This document shows, piece after piece, positions 17,562 through 26,678 of a DNA stretch of 54,158 nt. The stretch comes from Gemmataceae bacterium (GTDB lineage: Bacteria > Planctomycetota > Planctomycetia > Gemmatales > Gemmataceae): assembly GCA_009692005.1 (NCBI GenBank), contig SHZZ01000023.1:1-54158 (forward strand), written 5' to 3'. Made by a program: the position numbers and the translations under genes. Each line of letters opens with the position of its first letter. Positions within the stretch are counted from its first letter, which is position 1. The notes below the pieces were generated by a model. The model saw only the letters and a list, made by a program, of their open reading frames with translations, was not told where the DNA came from and made no database searches.

Positions 17562-18953
17562 ATGGCAAGCAAGAATTCACGAAGAAAATTTCTGAAGCAG
17601 TCGGCGCTGGCCGGGACTGGCTTTTGGCTGGCGGGAGGCGTGGCCCCGGCGGAAACGCGAAAGTCCGCGTTAGAAGGGCTTCGCTTCGCGGGGATTGGCG
17701 TGGGCGGCAAGGGCAGCAGCGATATCGACAACGCCGGGAAGCTCGGCGATGTGGTGGCCATCTGCGACATTGATGAAAACACTTTGGAAAAATCGGGTTT
17801 GAAGTTTTCCAAGGCGCGCAAGTATTTCGATTTCCGCAAAATGCTGGAAGAAATGGAAAAGGAAATCGACGCTGTCACGATTTCCACCCCGGATCACACG
17901 CACGCGGCGGCGGCTGCCATGGCCATGCGTCTGGGCAAACATGTTTATGTGCAAAAACCGCTGACGCACACGGTAAAGGAAGCGCGCGTCCTGCGTGAGC
18001 TGGCCAGGGAAAAGGGGGTCTGCACGCAGATGGGAAACCAGGGGACTGCGGAAAATGGCCTGAGGGAAGCGGTGGAAATAATTCGCGCCGGCTCGATTGG
18101 CCAAGTGAAGGAAGTCCATGTTTGGACCAACCGGCCCATTTGGCCGCAATCTCCCAAGGTGAAAACACGGCCAACGGGCGCTTTCGAAGTGCCCAAACAT
18201 GTCAAATGGGATGAATTCCTCGGGCCATCCCAAACCCGCCCTTACGCGCCCGGATACCATCCGTTTGCCTGGCGCGGCTGGTGGGATTTCGGCACGGGCG
18301 CTCTCGGCGACATGGCTTGCCATACGGCCAACATGGCCTTCATGGCCTTGAAGCTCGGCTACCCGTCCTCCCTGAGTGCTGAATGCGAGGAAATCAATCC
18401 TGAAACTTACCCGGGCTGGGCTCATGTCACTCTCAAATTCCCCGCCAGGGAAAAAATGGCCCCGGTTACTTTGAACTGGTACGAAGGGAAGAAAGACGGC
18501 GTCTTGGTTCATCCACCTGCCTTGCTGCAGGATCTCGTACTGCCCAAGAACCAGGAGGGCAAGCAGGATAAGCTGGTCTCCTCCGGGTCGATCCTGGTGG
18601 GTGATAAAGGAATTCTTTACTCCCCGAACGACTACGGCGGGGCCTACAGGCTATTTGAGCTGGATGGCAAGCCGATGGAAAAACCCAAAGTGGAACAGTC
18701 TCTGCCGCGCAATGGCAAGGGCGACCTCGGTATGAAGGCGGAATGGGTGGAAGCCATCCGCGGAAACAACCCTTCCCTGGCCATGTCGAATTTCGATTAC
18801 GCCGGCATGCTTACCGAGTCCATCCTTTTGGGCAATGTGGCCATGAAGGCGGGAAAGAATCTGGAGTGGGACGGCCCCGGCTTTAAATTCACCAACGCGC
18901 CGGAAGCCAACCAGCACTTGCACATGGAATACCGCAAGGGCTGGGCGCTGTAA
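17562..18953 (+). CDS. Gfo/Idh/MocA family oxidoreductase, Tat-exported
   Basis: A 463-residue NAD(P)-dependent sugar-oxidoreductase-like protein. It starts with a twin-arginine signal (NSRRKFLKQSALAGTG), then a Rossmann fold (FAGIGVGGKGSSDID), the family's cofactor-site motif as VQKPLTH, and ARLREL-type helices. A DFGTGALGDMACH segment belongs to the C-terminal substrate domain of the planctomycete-rich 'oxidoreductase family, NAD-binding Rossmann' group. AAGGAG lies six to seven bases before the ATG. Export folded with cofactor through Tat suits a periplasmic sugar enzyme that retains its nucleotide. A terminator-like hairpin follows the gene. Confidence 0.9.
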   Translation: MASKNSRRKFLKQSALAGTGFWLAGGVAPAETRKSALEGLRFAGIGVGGKGSSDIDNAGKLGDVVAICDIDENTLEKSGLKFSKARKYFDFRKMLEEMEKEIDAVTISTPDHTHAAAAAMAMRLGKHVYVQKPLTHTVKEARVLRELAREKGVCTQMGNQGTAENGLREAVEIIRAGSIGQVKEVHVWTNRPIWPQSPKVKTRPTGAFEVPKHVKWDEFLGPSQTRPYAPGYHPFAWRGWWDFGTGALGDMACHTANMAFMALKLGYPSSLSAECEEINPETYPGWAHVTLKFPAREKMAPVTLNWYEGKKDGVLVHPPALLQDLVLPKNQEGKQDKLVSSGSILVGDKGILYSPNDYGGAYRLFELDGKPMEKPKVEQSLPRNGKGDLGMKAEWVEAIRGNNPSLAMSNFDYAGMLTESILLGNVAMKAGKNLEWDGPGFKFTNAPEANQHLHMEYRKGWAL

Positions 18954-18970
18954 CCTTTGGTTGCCTTACC

Positions 18971-19008
18971 CCCCCTTTACCCGATGGTGAAGGGGGATCT
19001 TTTTATTT
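18971..19008 (+). terminator. Rho-independent terminator-like hairpin
   Basis: Arms CCCCCTT (18971-18977) and AAGGGGG (18990-18996) with a 12-base loop are followed by ATCTTTTTATTTT. It sits 17 bases after the upstream stop codon and 12 bases before the next ATG, so it probably limits read-through between the two. Confidence 0.65.
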
Positions 19009-19019
19009 TAGGATTCATC

Positions 19020-21026
19020 ATGAGAAGCATAGCCGCGCTGGCATTTATTGGGTTGTCCCTGGGCATTTTCGCCGACGGCCCTGGGGACAACATCCCTGCC
19101 AAGGTGCGGCCTGTGCCGCCGGACGGGATTCCGGTTCCCGATGCAGTTCGTTCAGAGTTGCAAAAAGGGATCGACGAGCTGGGCGCCCAGATCGCCAGTT
19201 TGGAAAAATCCCTGGCGGGGAAACCAGCCATTGAGCTTCTCCCCGATGTGCGGATTTTCCACAACAGCGTCCGCTATGCTTTAACCCACAACGAATTTTA
19301 CGATGCCAAGGAATTCCAGGCTGCCAACAATCAATTGAAGCTGGGGAAAGAACGGGCCAAGTTTCTGGCCGAAGGAAAAGCTCCCTGGACCACGGCCACC
19401 GGGTTGGTGGTGCGCGGGTACCATTCGGTCATCGATGGCTCCATTCAGCCTTACGGCCTGGTGGTGCCGGCGGGGTACAACCCGCAGGAAGGACGCAAGC
19501 ACCGGCTTGATCTTTGGTGCCATGGCCGCGGTGAAAAGCTGACCGAGTTAAGTTTTCTCGAAGGGCGCATGAAAAGCCCGGGTGAATTCACTCCTGCCGG
19601 GGCCTTGGTTTTGCACTTGTATGGCCGCTACTGCTGCGCCAACAAATTTGCCGGCGAGATCGACGGCATGGAGGCCCTGGCGCATGTTGAGAGAAATTAC
19701 TCCATCGACCGCAACCGCGTGGTCATCCGCGGGTTTTCCATGGGAGGCGCCGCCTGCTGGCAGTTCGCGGTTCATTATCCTGGCCGTTGGGCCGCCGCCG
19801 CCCCGGGCGCGGGCTTTTCTGAAACCCCCGATTTTCTGCGCGTCTTTCAAAACGAAATCATTCACCCCAACGATTGGGAAAAAAAGCTGTTTCACTTGTA
19901 CGATTGCACTGATTGGGCCCTCAATTTCGCCAACCTGCCCGTGGTGGCTTACAGCGGCGATATGGACAAGCAAAAGCAAGCGGCGGATATCATGGAATTG
20001 GCCATGAAAAAAGAGGGGCTGACCCTCCGTCATGTCATCGGCCCCAAAACCGGCCATTCCTACCACCCTTTGGCCAAAAGGGAAATCAACCAGCGCATCG
20101 ATGCCATCGTGGAAAAAGGGCGAGACCCAATTCCGAAATCAATTCGCTTCACGACTTACACGCTGCGCTATAACCAGTGCCTGTGGGTGAAGGTGGACTT
20201 GCTGAAAGCGCACTGGGAAAAAGCCACGGTCCACGCGGAAATTCTCGATCCGACCAGGGTCCGCGCCAAAACAGCCAATATCGAGGGCCTGACTTTCCTG
20301 ATGCCCGCGGGCTTGTGCCCGCTCGACCCCGTTTCCAAGATCCAGGTGGACATCGATGGAACGCTTCTTGCCGTCAACCCGCCCGCCTCCGACAGATCCT
20401 GGTCGGTTCATTTCCGCAAGGAGAATGGCGCCTGGGTTCAAACGACCTCGGCTCAACCCAAAGAGATGCGCAAGATTCATGGCTTGCAAGGCCCCATCGA
20501 CGATGCCTTTATGGATTCCTTCCTCATGGTGCAGCCGACGGGTAAAAGCGCCAGTTCCCAGGTCGATGCCTGGGTTCAAAAGGAAATGGATCGCGCGCTG
20601 GTCCAATGGAGGAGCCAATTCCGCGGTGAAGCCCGAGTGAAGAAGGATGTGGAGGTTACCGAAGAGGATGCCCGCAAGCACCACCTAGTGCTGTGGGGCA
20701 CGCCGGAATCCAACAAGATCATGGGCCGGGTTGCCTCCCGTCTGCCGATCAAGTGGGGCAAGGAAATTGTGGCGGGAAAGAGCTTTTCAGCCGAGAGCCA
20801 CGCGCTGGCGCTGGTCTGCCCCAATCCGGAAAATCCGGCTCGCTATGTGGTTTTTAATAGCGGTTTTACCTTTAGAGATTATGATTATTTGAACAATGCG
20901 CGGCAGATACCCCGCCTGCCCGACTACGCCGTGATTGACCTGAGCCAGCCGCCCAACGCGCAAAAACCGGGAAAGATCGCTGCCGCCGGTTTCTTCAATG
21001 AAGCCTGGCAGTTACAAGACAATTGA
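19020..21026 (+). CDS. Exported alpha/beta hydrolase (prolyl-oligopeptidase/feruloyl-esterase type)
   Basis: A secreted hydrolase of 668 residues. After a signal peptide (MRSIAALAFIGLSLGIFADG) comes a helical N-terminal region, then the hydrolase core with LDLWCHGRGEKL (oxyanion region), RNRVVIRGFSMGGAACWQFA (nucleophile elbow G-F-S-M-G-G), VVAYSGDMDKQ (acid) and KTGHSYH (His). A C-terminal beta-rich domain of about 250 residues remains unexplained. AGGA six bases before ATG 19020 and the signal peptide fix the start. The two flanking genes are Tat oxidoreductases in the same orientation, suggesting an exported carbohydrate-processing set. The substrate is not visible. Confidence 0.82.
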   Translation: MRSIAALAFIGLSLGIFADGPGDNIPAKVRPVPPDGIPVPDAVRSELQKGIDELGAQIASLEKSLAGKPAIELLPDVRIFHNSVRYALTHNEFYDAKEFQAANNQLKLGKERAKFLAEGKAPWTTATGLVVRGYHSVIDGSIQPYGLVVPAGYNPQEGRKHRLDLWCHGRGEKLTELSFLEGRMKSPGEFTPAGALVLHLYGRYCCANKFAGEIDGMEALAHVERNYSIDRNRVVIRGFSMGGAACWQFAVHYPGRWAAAAPGAGFSETPDFLRVFQNEIIHPNDWEKKLFHLYDCTDWALNFANLPVVAYSGDMDKQKQAADIMELAMKKEGLTLRHVIGPKTGHSYHPLAKREINQRIDAIVEKGRDPIPKSIRFTTYTLRYNQCLWVKVDLLKAHWEKATVHAEILDPTRVRAKTANIEGLTFLMPAGLCPLDPVSKIQVDIDGTLLAVNPPASDRSWSVHFRKENGAWVQTTSAQPKEMRKIHGLQGPIDDAFMDSFLMVQPTGKSASSQVDAWVQKEMDRALVQWRSQFRGEARVKKDVEVTEEDARKHHLVLWGTPESNKIMGRVASRLPIKWGKEIVAGKSFSAESHALALVCPNPENPARYVVFNSGFTFRDYDYLNNARQIPRLPDYAVIDLSQPPNAQKPGKIAAAGFFNEAWQLQDN

Positions 21027-21057
21027 TTTCTTCAAACCTTTTTGGAAAGGGCCTCTC

Positions 21058-22494
21058 ATGCGAAATTTGAACCGCCGCCAGTTCACCGCCAGCGCCTTGG
21101 CCACGGCAGCCACCATCACCATTGCCGGGACCAAGTCATCGGGCAAAGTCCTCGGCGCCAACGACACCGTGCGCGTCGCTGTGGCCGGGCTCAACGGCCG
21201 AGGCGGCTCCCATGTCGACGGGTTCCTCGGCGTCAAGGGGGTGGAGATCGCCTGCCTGATCGACCCCGACACCCGCACGCATGGCAAGCGACTCAAACAA
21301 ATCGAGGCCAAGTCCGGCAAGCTGCCCAAAGCCGTTCAAGATGTTCGCGAAGCGCTTCAGGATAAAAACATCGACGCCATTTCCATCGCCACGCCAAACC
21401 ACTGGCACAGTCTGATGACCATCTGGGCCTGCCAGGCCGGGAAAGATGTCTATGTCGAAAAACCGATGAGCCACAATGTGCATGAGGGGCGCATCGCCGT
21501 GGACACGGCGCGCAAGTACAACCGCATGGTGCAGCACGGCACGCAAAGCCGAGCCAGCGATAGCTGGGCCAAGCTGGCGGAAATCGTCCAGGGGGGGAAG
21601 TACGGCAAATTGCTCGTCTCCAGGGCCCTTTGCTACAAACCCCGAGGCAGCATTGGCGCCAAGGACAACTCCGCTATTCCCGCCGATCTCGACTTCAATC
21701 TCTGGCTTGGGCCAGCCAGCAACCGACCGTTCAACGGCAACTTGGTTCATTACAACTGGCACTGGTTCTGGGATTTCGGCAATGGCGACATCGGCAACCA
21801 GGGTGTCCATCAGATGGACATCGCCCGCTGGATGATCCCGGGCGCCACCTTGCCCAAGTCCGTCCTCAGCCTGGGGGGCAGGTTTGGCTACAAGGATCAG
21901 GGCGAAACTCCTAATACTCAGATCTCCTTTCTGGATTATGGCTCCACCATGCTGGTTTTCGAGGTGCGCGGGTTAAAGACCGACGCCTTGCGCGGGGAAA
22001 AGGTGGGCAACATCCTTCACTTTGAAGAAGGAACCGTGGCCGGCGGAAAATTCTATCCCAAGGGAAAGAACGAAAGCCAGCCCCTGGTTTCGGTGGAAGC
22101 TCCCAAGCGCGGCGTGGGCGGCGGTATCTTTGGCAACTTTATCTCCGCGGTGCGCTCCAGAAAACGCGAACTCCTCGATGCCGAGGTACTCGAAGGACAC
22201 TACTCCAGCGCCTGCTGCCACCTGGCCAACATTTCCTACAGGCTGGGAAAGCAAGTGCCTTTCTTGCAAAAGTCCAGGGCCCTTGGCGACGACAAGGACA
22301 GCTACGAAACCCTGGCGCGCATGGAGGAACACTTGTCTGAAGGGAATGGCGTCAAGCTGCAAGGCGAGCAATACCGGCTGGGGCCGAAGCTCCTCGTCGA
22401 TGCCGCCAAGGAATCCTTTACCAACGACAAGGAAGCCAACGCCTTGCTGACGAGAAACTACCGCGAAGGATTCATGGTGCCGGAGAAAGTTTAA
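21058..22494 (+). CDS. Gfo/Idh/MocA family oxidoreductase, Tat-exported
   Basis: This 478-residue relative of the gene at 17562 has the Tat signal NRRQFTASALATAATITIAG, a Rossmann core (RVAVAGLNGRGGSHVDGF), EKPMSHNVHEG, a DFGNGDIGNQGVHQMDIARW substrate-domain block and a C-terminal DKEANALLTRNYREGF segment. GAAAGG eight bases upstream supports ATG 21058; earlier in-frame codons lie inside the preceding hydrolase gene. It ends in a strong terminator at 22531. The two oxidoreductases share architecture but little local sequence, so they are not a recent duplication. Confidence 0.9.
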   Translation: MRNLNRRQFTASALATAATITIAGTKSSGKVLGANDTVRVAVAGLNGRGGSHVDGFLGVKGVEIACLIDPDTRTHGKRLKQIEAKSGKLPKAVQDVREALQDKNIDAISIATPNHWHSLMTIWACQAGKDVYVEKPMSHNVHEGRIAVDTARKYNRMVQHGTQSRASDSWAKLAEIVQGGKYGKLLVSRALCYKPRGSIGAKDNSAIPADLDFNLWLGPASNRPFNGNLVHYNWHWFWDFGNGDIGNQGVHQMDIARWMIPGATLPKSVLSLGGRFGYKDQGETPNTQISFLDYGSTMLVFEVRGLKTDALRGEKVGNILHFEEGTVAGGKFYPKGKNESQPLVSVEAPKRGVGGGIFGNFISAVRSRKRELLDAEVLEGHYSSACCHLANISYRLGKQVPFLQKSRALGDDKDSYETLARMEEHLSEGNGVKLQGEQYRLGPKLLVDAAKESFTNDKEANALLTRNYREGFMVPEKV

Positions 22495-22530
22495 GCGAGT
22501 CGTTGTGATCCAAGGCCGGCAAGGCCATCC

Positions 22531-22562
22531 GAACCCGAAGGCCCCATCGGGTTCTTTTTTTT
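22531..22562 (+). terminator. Rho-independent terminator
   Basis: GAACCCG (22531-22537) pairs with CGGGTTC (22548-22554) around a ten-base loop and is followed at once by eight T residues. It lies between the ends of the convergent oxidoreductase and aat genes and serves the plus-strand gene. Confidence 0.85.
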
Positions 22563-22578
22563 CCAGCCTACCACCCGC

Positions 22579-23253
22579 TTACCCTTGCGACTCAGAGGGC
22601 GCGGCGGGGTCGGGCGCCATTCTGGCCTTCACCCGCAAGGCTTTCTTTAACCTTTGCAAATACTGCGAACGGGGAATTTCCACCGCCCCCAGCGACTTCG
22701 TGTGGTCATTGAGGACTTGCAAGTCGAGGAGTTGAAATCCCCTTTCTTTCAAGTGTTCAAGCAGCCAGGCCAGCGCTACTTTGGAGGCGTTGCTGACGCG
22801 AAAAAACATCGATTCCGCAGCGAATAATCCGCCCAGGGCCACGCCGTAAAGCCCGCCAGCCAAAACCCCCTCCTGCCAAACCTCCACGCTGTGCGCGCTC
22901 CCTTGCTGGCGCAACTGGCAATAGGCCGCCTGGACTTCCTTGGTGATCCAGGTGCCTTCTTCCCGCCCCTGGGCGCAACCGGTCACCACCTCGGCGAAAG
23001 CCTGGTTCAATGTCACCTGAAATTTTCCCTGGCGAATTGTCCGGGCCAAACGCCGACTGACATGAAAGTTATCCAAGGGGAGAATGGCCCGCGGGTCGGG
23101 CGACCACCAGAGGATGGGGGAAGCATCATCAAACCACTGGAAAATGCCGAGGGAATAGGCTTTGAGAAGTGTGCTGGTAGAAAGGTCGCCGCCCTGTGCC
23201 AGAGGTTCACCTGTGGGGGCTTTTTCCGGGTTGGGAAAGGCAATGCGGGTCAT
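22579..23253 (-). CDS. aat: Leucyl/phenylalanyl-tRNA-protein transferase
   Basis: Aat transfers Leu or Phe from tRNA to N-terminal Lys or Arg, marking proteins for ClpS/ClpAP degradation (N-degron pathway). The 224-residue product carries the family blocks in order: GEPLAQGGDLS, ILWWSPDPRAILPL, GTWITKEVQAAY, HSVEVWQEGVLAGGLYGVAL, FAAESMFFRVSNASKVAL and LLDLQVLNDHTKSLGAVEIP. Length matches the family. It is a cytoplasmic enzyme. The STN-like gene lies 53 bases upstream in the same direction, so they may be co-transcribed, though the functions are unrelated. Confidence 0.95.
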   Translation of the reverse strand: MTRIAFPNPEKAPTGEPLAQGGDLSTSTLLKAYSLGIFQWFDDASPILWWSPDPRAILPLDNFHVSRRLARTIRQGKFQVTLNQAFAEVVTGCAQGREEGTWITKEVQAAYCQLRQQGSAHSVEVWQEGVLAGGLYGVALGGLFAAESMFFRVSNASKVALAWLLEHLKERGFQLLDLQVLNDHTKSLGAVEIPRSQYLQRLKKALRVKARMAPDPAAPSESQG

Positions 23254-23305
23254 ATTAAAGGGAAAACGGGCAGGGTTAGCCCCGGCCCGCGCCTTCTTGG
23301 TGTAA

Positions 23306-23710
23306 TCACCTTTTCCTGATTACGCCTCCCAACTCCCCGCCAACCTTGATGTAGACGCTGCCGTCGTAGGCGTCCTTTTCATTGGAGATGACGCCATAGC
23401 CCAACCCTTCTTTTTTCAAAAGCCCTTCCAGGATTTTGTTAATGGTGACATCTTTTCCGCTAAAGGACAGTTTCCGATTTTGCGACACGCCACCCTTGGC
23501 ATCAATTTGAATCCGCAGGCCTTTGGCATGGTCCTTTAACTCGTCAATAATTTCCTGCAGGCGGGTCTCTTTGAAATCGACCGAGGCTTTTTTATCCAAA
23601 AGCTTCAGGGTGATTTGGGCTTTCTTGGTTTCCTTGGCATCTTGAGCCTGTAGGGAGGAAACCGCAAGGATGCCAACAACGGCAAAGGGGAGCACAGCTA
23701 AACGGAACAC
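23306..23710 (-). CDS. Small periplasmic STN-like (secretin short domain) protein
   Basis: Starting at GTG 23710, with GGAG about nine bases upstream, the 134-residue product begins with a signal peptide (FRLAVLPFAVVGILAVSSLQ, then AQDAKE). The rest is a single beta-alpha domain (VDFKETRLQEIIDELKD, then LSFSGKDVTINKILEGLLKK and YIKVGGE) that resembles the secretin/TonB short N-terminal (STN) domain. Upstream ATGs at 23779 and 23872 are in frame but would precede the signal peptide with unrelated Pro-rich residues. A free-standing STN domain would need a partner in a secretion or transport complex; none is visible here. It is divergent from gyrA. Confidence 0.72.
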   Translation of the reverse strand: MFRLAVLPFAVVGILAVSSLQAQDAKETKKAQITLKLLDKKASVDFKETRLQEIIDELKDHAKGLRIQIDAKGGVSQNRKLSFSGKDVTINKILEGLLKKEGLGYGVISNEKDAYDGSVYIKVGGELGGVIRKR

Positions 23711-23914
23711 GGTATTATCTCCAGGAAAAACAGGTGCGGGTGGGAATTCGAAACAGGTCAAATCCCGGCCAGGCTTCATGGTAGCAAATTCCCGCCCCCC
23801 GGACAGAAAAAACCTCAAAAAAATGCTGTAAAACAAGCCATTTCCCGGGTGGTTGCCCGGCCTTTTTTCCATAAAATACCCCCAAGTAAATAGTCACAGG
23901 GGAAGGCCCCGGAA

Positions 23915-26656
23915 GTGCGTTTTTTGACCCTTTTTCCCCATGCGGGTGCCGTTTTGCCGGATAATTCTCTACCTCCGCTCCCTCCGGATGATCTTGTCGG
24001 CGATACCGAACCCTCCAATCAGTTGAACATTGCCGATGAGCTCAAGGACAGCTACCTGACTTACGCCATGAGCGTAATCATCAGCCGCGCCTTGCCCGAC
24101 GCACGCGACGGCTTGAAGCCCTCGCAGCGGCGCATTCTCGTGGCCATGCACGATCTCGGGCTCGGGCCGACTTCCGCCACCAGCAAGTGCGCCGGCATCG
24201 TCGGCGAAACCATGAAACGGTATCACCCGCACGGCGAAGCGGTGATCTATCCCACCCTGGTTCGCATGGCCCAGGATTGGAACATGCGCCACCGCCTGGT
24301 GCATTCACAAGGGAATTTTGGTTCGCAAGCCGGGCTGCCACCCGCCGCCATGCGCTATACCGAAGCGCGCATGACACATGTCGCCGCCGCCATGCTCGAC
24401 GATCTCGACCACGACACCGTCGATTTCATCGACAACTACGATGGCAAGTACCGCGAGCCCCTGGTTCTTCCCAGCCGGTTTCCCAATCTGATGGTGAACG
24501 GATCTGATGGCATCGCCGTAGGCATGGCCACCGACATCCCGCCGCACAACCTGGGTGAAGTCTGCGAAGCGGCCATCCGACTCATTGAGAACCCAGAGAT
24601 TTCCATCCAGGAAATCATGGAGGTTATCCCCGGCCCTGATTTTCCCACCGGAGGAATCATCTGCGGCCGACAGGGCATTCTCGATGGCTACACCACCGGC
24701 CGGGGGAAAGTCACCCTGCGCGCCCGAGCCGAAATCAACGAAGAAGGCTCCAGGCCCCAGATTATCATCAAAGAGGTTCCCTACCAGCAGACCAGAAACC
24801 GTCTGGCCGAGGCCATTGCCGACCTCGTTCGCAACGAAAAAATCCTGGGCGTGTCGGCTATACGCGATGAAAGCAGCATCCGCACGGGCGACCCCGTGCG
24901 CATCGTCATCGAGTTAAAGCGCGACGCCGACCCGCATTTGATCTTGAATCAGCTCTACCGGTTTTCCCCCTTGGAAAAGACCGCCAGCATTATCCTGCTG
25001 GCCCTGGTAGACGGCATGCCTCGGCTGCTTTCCATAAAAGCAATGCTCGAGGCTTTCTTGAGGCACCGGGTTCAAGTCATTCGCCGAAAGACCCTGTACC
25101 TTTTGCGCGAAGCGAAGAAGCGCTCGCACATCTTGGAAGGGCAATTGATTGCCATCTCTTCGCTGGACGAGATCATTCAGGTATGCCGCACTTCCCCCAG
25201 CCGGGCGGAAGCGAAGATTCGGCTGCAGGGGCATGGGGTTTCGGCGGCAGTGCTGGAGCGGGCCCTGGGAAGCGACAATTTCACCTCCTTGCAAAAAGAG
25301 CTGGGCGCCCTGGCGGAATACCGCATGACGGAAGCGCAGGCCGAGGCGGTGGTGCGCATGCAGTTAGGGCAGTTGGCGGCGCTAGAGCGAGACGAGATCC
25401 TGCGCGAATATGATCACCTGCGCGGGAAAATCAGCGAATATGACACACTGCTCGGCGACGAGAAAAATATCCTTGCCACCATACGCCGCGAATTGCAAGA
25501 GCTGAAAGACAAATTTGGCGACGACCGCAGAACCGAAATCACCGGCGAGGCCGCCGAGCTGGAGGACGAGGAATTCATCGTCAATGAAACCTGCGCTGTC
25601 ACACTCAGCCACCAGGGGTACATCAAGCGGCTGGGCGTGAATGTTTACAGGGCGCAGCACCGGGGCGGGCGCGGAGTCAGCGGCGGCGCCGCTCGCGAAG
25701 ACGACTTCATCGAACACTTTTTCATTGCCGACACCAAGGATTACCTCCTCTGCTTCACCAACCAGGGACGCCTTTACTGGCTCAAGGTTTACAAGATCCC
25801 CCAGCAGACTCGCGTGTCCCAAGGGCGCTCCATCGCCAATGTGCTATCCCTGCGGCCCGAGGAGAAAATCGCCAGCATCATTCCCGTCAAGACTTTCGCT
25901 GGCAACGAGGAAACCAGTTTGATCATGGCCACGCGCCAGGGGCTGGTTAAGAAAACCCCGCTCGACCTCTATTCCCGCCCACGCGCGGGGGGGATCATCG
26001 GCATCAATCTGGAAGAAGGCGATTCCCTGATCGAGGTCGCCCTGGTTAAAGGCGGGGATGAAATTGTCCTGGCCACGGCCAAGGGCATGTCGATCCGCTT
26101 TGGCCAGGACGATGCCCGCGACACCGGAAGAAACTCCAAGGGCGTGCGCGGCATCAAACTCTCACCCGACGACCGGGTGGTTGGCATGGTGATTGCCGAT
26201 CCGGAGGGCGCCCTGCTTACGGTTTGTGAAAAAGGGTATGGCAAACGCACTCCCTTCGGGCCCAATACCTCCGACGATGAGGAAATTCCGGAGGAAACCG
26301 AATCAGTCGCCGAACCCGCTGCTGAAGGCGAGGACAACCCCGATGCCGCGACCACGCCTTCCTCCATGCGCTTTCGCAAACAGCGGCGCGGCGGCAAAGG
26401 CGTGCGAGACATCCGCACAGGCGAAAGAAATGGTCAGGTCGTCGCCATCGCCAGCGTCCGCGACAATGACGATGTGCTTTTGATCACCGCCCAGGGGATG
26501 ATTAACCGCACCCATGTCAATGAAATCCGCCGCGTGGGAAGAAACTCCATGGGCGTGCGCGTCATGAACTTGCGCGACAACGACCAACTGGCCTCCCTGG
26601 CCAAGTTGGTGAGAGAAGCGAACGGCGACGACGACAGCCAGAACCCTCCCTCTTGA
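23915..26656 (+). CDS. gyrA: DNA gyrase subunit A
   Basis: The 913-residue product begins with a 35-residue leader, then [20 protein letters not shown], the 5Y-CAP domain with RYTE (catalytic Tyr148), coiled coil, and a beta-pinwheel C-terminal domain. The GyrA box at the usual place reads QHRGGRG; a consensus QRRGGKG lies near the C-terminus. The region matching E. coli 82-87 reads E108-A-V-I-Y-P113, so the quinolone-contact residues Ser83 and Asp87 are Ala109 and Pro113. The normally invariant GSIDGD before the active site is GSQAGL. An acidic insert (about residues 785-822) interrupts the pinwheel. The GTG start at 23915 is the best available; a later TTG (23954) is possible. It could alternatively be ParC, but the boxes favour GyrA. 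Confidence 0.92.
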   Translation: MRFLTLFPHAGAVLPDNSLPPLPPDDLVGDTEPSNQLNIADELKDSYLTYAMSVIISRALPDARDGLKPSQRRILVAMHDLGLGPTSATSKCAGIVGETMKRYHPHGEAVIYPTLVRMAQDWNMRHRLVHSQGNFGSQAGLPPAAMRYTEARMTHVAAAMLDDLDHDTVDFIDNYDGKYREPLVLPSRFPNLMVNGSDGIAVGMATDIPPHNLGEVCEAAIRLIENPEISIQEIMEVIPGPDFPTGGIICGRQGILDGYTTGRGKVTLRARAEINEEGSRPQIIIKEVPYQQTRNRLAEAIADLVRNEKILGVSAIRDESSIRTGDPVRIVIELKRDADPHLILNQLYRFSPLEKTASIILLALVDGMPRLLSIKAMLEAFLRHRVQVIRRKTLYLLREAKKRSHILEGQLIAISSLDEIIQVCRTSPSRAEAKIRLQGHGVSAAVLERALGSDNFTSLQKELGALAEYRMTEAQAEAVVRMQLGQLAALERDEILREYDHLRGKISEYDTLLGDEKNILATIRRELQELKDKFGDDRRTEITGEAAELEDEEFIVNETCAVTLSHQGYIKRLGVNVYRAQHRGGRGVSGGAAREDDFIEHFFIADTKDYLLCFTNQGRLYWLKVYKIPQQTRVSQGRSIANVLSLRPEEKIASIIPVKTFAGNEETSLIMATRQGLVKKTPLDLYSRPRAGGIIGINLEEGDSLIEVALVKGGDEIVLATAKGMSIRFGQDDARDTGRNSKGVRGIKLSPDDRVVGMVIADPEGALLTVCEKGYGKRTPFGPNTSDDEEIPEETESVAEPAAEGEDNPDAATTPSSMRFRKQRRGGKGVRDIRTGERNGQVVAIASVRDNDDVLLITAQGMINRTHVNEIRRVGRNSMGVRVMNLRDNDQLASLAKLVREANGDDDSQNPPS

Positions 26657-26678
26657 TTTCCACGAAAGGCCCTATTGC

